Positions 63,889 through 64,000 of a stretch of 64,000 bases of DNA are shown piece by piece. Under the pieces are notes generated by a model. It searched no databases, had not been told where the DNA came from, and saw only the letters and a program-made list of their open reading frames with translations. Within the stretch, counting starts at the first letter, position 1, and each line of letters opens with the position of its first letter. Source of the stretch: Paraprevotella xylaniphila YIT 11841. GTDB lineage: Bacteria > Bacteroidota > Bacteroidia > Bacteroidales > Bacteroidaceae. Made by a program: the position numbers and the translations under genes. Where the stretch lies: the NCBI RefSeq assembly GCF_000205165.1, contig NZ_GL883856.1, forward strand, positions 1 through 64,000, in the 5' to 3' direction.

Positions 63889-64000
63889 CAAAAAAGATAA
63901 CAAGCGGATCAATCTCCTTTAATGGCGATTATCCACCGGGCATTATATGCGAATGAATAGAAAAGAAGAACTAATAATGTGTTTCCCTCTAAATTTAAAA
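63889..64000 (+). repeat. Spacer 3 of cassette array (cut by window end)
   Basis: AAAAAGATAA at 63891-63900 leads into GATAACAAGCG, then an imperfect stem-loop (GGAT-AATC...GATTATCC) and ATTATCCACC. This repeats the pattern of the two earlier spacers and suggests that further cassettes continue to the right of the window. Confidence 0.6.

Noticed and set aside
63249-64000. CRISPR-like repeat-spacer array
   Set aside because: Repeats are only 10-11 bp, inverted rather than direct, and flank genes instead of short spacers.

Overview
The window looks like a chromosomal segment of a gut Bacteroidales bacterium, probably Bacteroidaceae. The evidence is a SusC/SusD pair, repeated matches to the Bacteroides promoter (TTTG, about 19 nt, TAnnTTTG), an Rnf operon preceded by an RseC-like gene and followed by galE, a pyrophosphate-dependent phosphofructokinase, and RteC/TopB/DUF3945-type mobile-element genes. 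The assignment comes from gene content and motifs read by eye, not from a database search.

Layout. 1-255 is the tail of an AAA-ATPase/PD-(D/E)XK protein. 256-765 is non-coding and repeat-bearing. 766-15709 is a surface-polysaccharide locus on the + strand: Wzx flippase, MenD-like ThDP enzyme, pyruvyl transferase, DUF4422 transferase, hexapeptide acyltransferase, Wzy-like polymerase, two GT2 and three GT4 glycosyltransferases, a radical SAM/SPASM protein, and a last GT4 whose first codons are cut off by a one-base deletion. Its first 11 kb are AT-rich; base composition shifts near 12.05 kb. 15672-30816 is ordinary chromosome: amidase-like secreted protein, PlsC acyltransferase, PPi-PFK, GH25 lysozyme, PrmA, two envelope proteins, tRNA-Ala(GGC) and a SusC/SusD pair. 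30939-37741 holds rseC, rnfBCDGEA and galE. 37939-40009 is a leftward operon (DUF3298 lipoprotein, RsmG, metallo-hydrolase). 40255-43428 is a four-gene rightward block (Mrr endonuclease, GNAT-like protein, PAPS-reductase-like IbrA, ParB-like IbrB) that looks like a defence or DNA-modification module. 43450-47075 is a leftward LacI-regulator/NhaC/MFS operon.

From about 47.4 kb to the right edge the window holds an integrated mobile element, mostly much more GC-rich. Its left side has a near-perfect 48-nt palindrome and clustered TTGCACC motifs. Backbone genes are an AraC-type regulator, RteC, two helix-turn-helix proteins, a primase/helicase gene broken by a frameshift and an in-frame stop, topoisomerase III with an overlapping partner, DUF3945, and a XerD-like recombinase. 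Cargo includes a WG-repeat protein, an Imm17-like membrane protein, a RibD-type reductase behind a long structured leader, and an AT-rich RnlA/RnlB toxin-antitoxin pair. After the recombinase two AT-rich cassette genes follow, each bounded by a perfect short inverted repeat, with spacers that share a motif and a stem-loop. This resembles recombinase-associated immunity-gene arrays. No relaxase or type IV secretion gene is visible, so the element either continues past the window or depends on a helper.

Most novel candidates: the cassette array beside the recombinase (62.9-64.0 kb), the Mrr/GNAT/IbrA/IbrB block (40.3-43.4 kb), and the structured RNA-like element at 54.8 kb.
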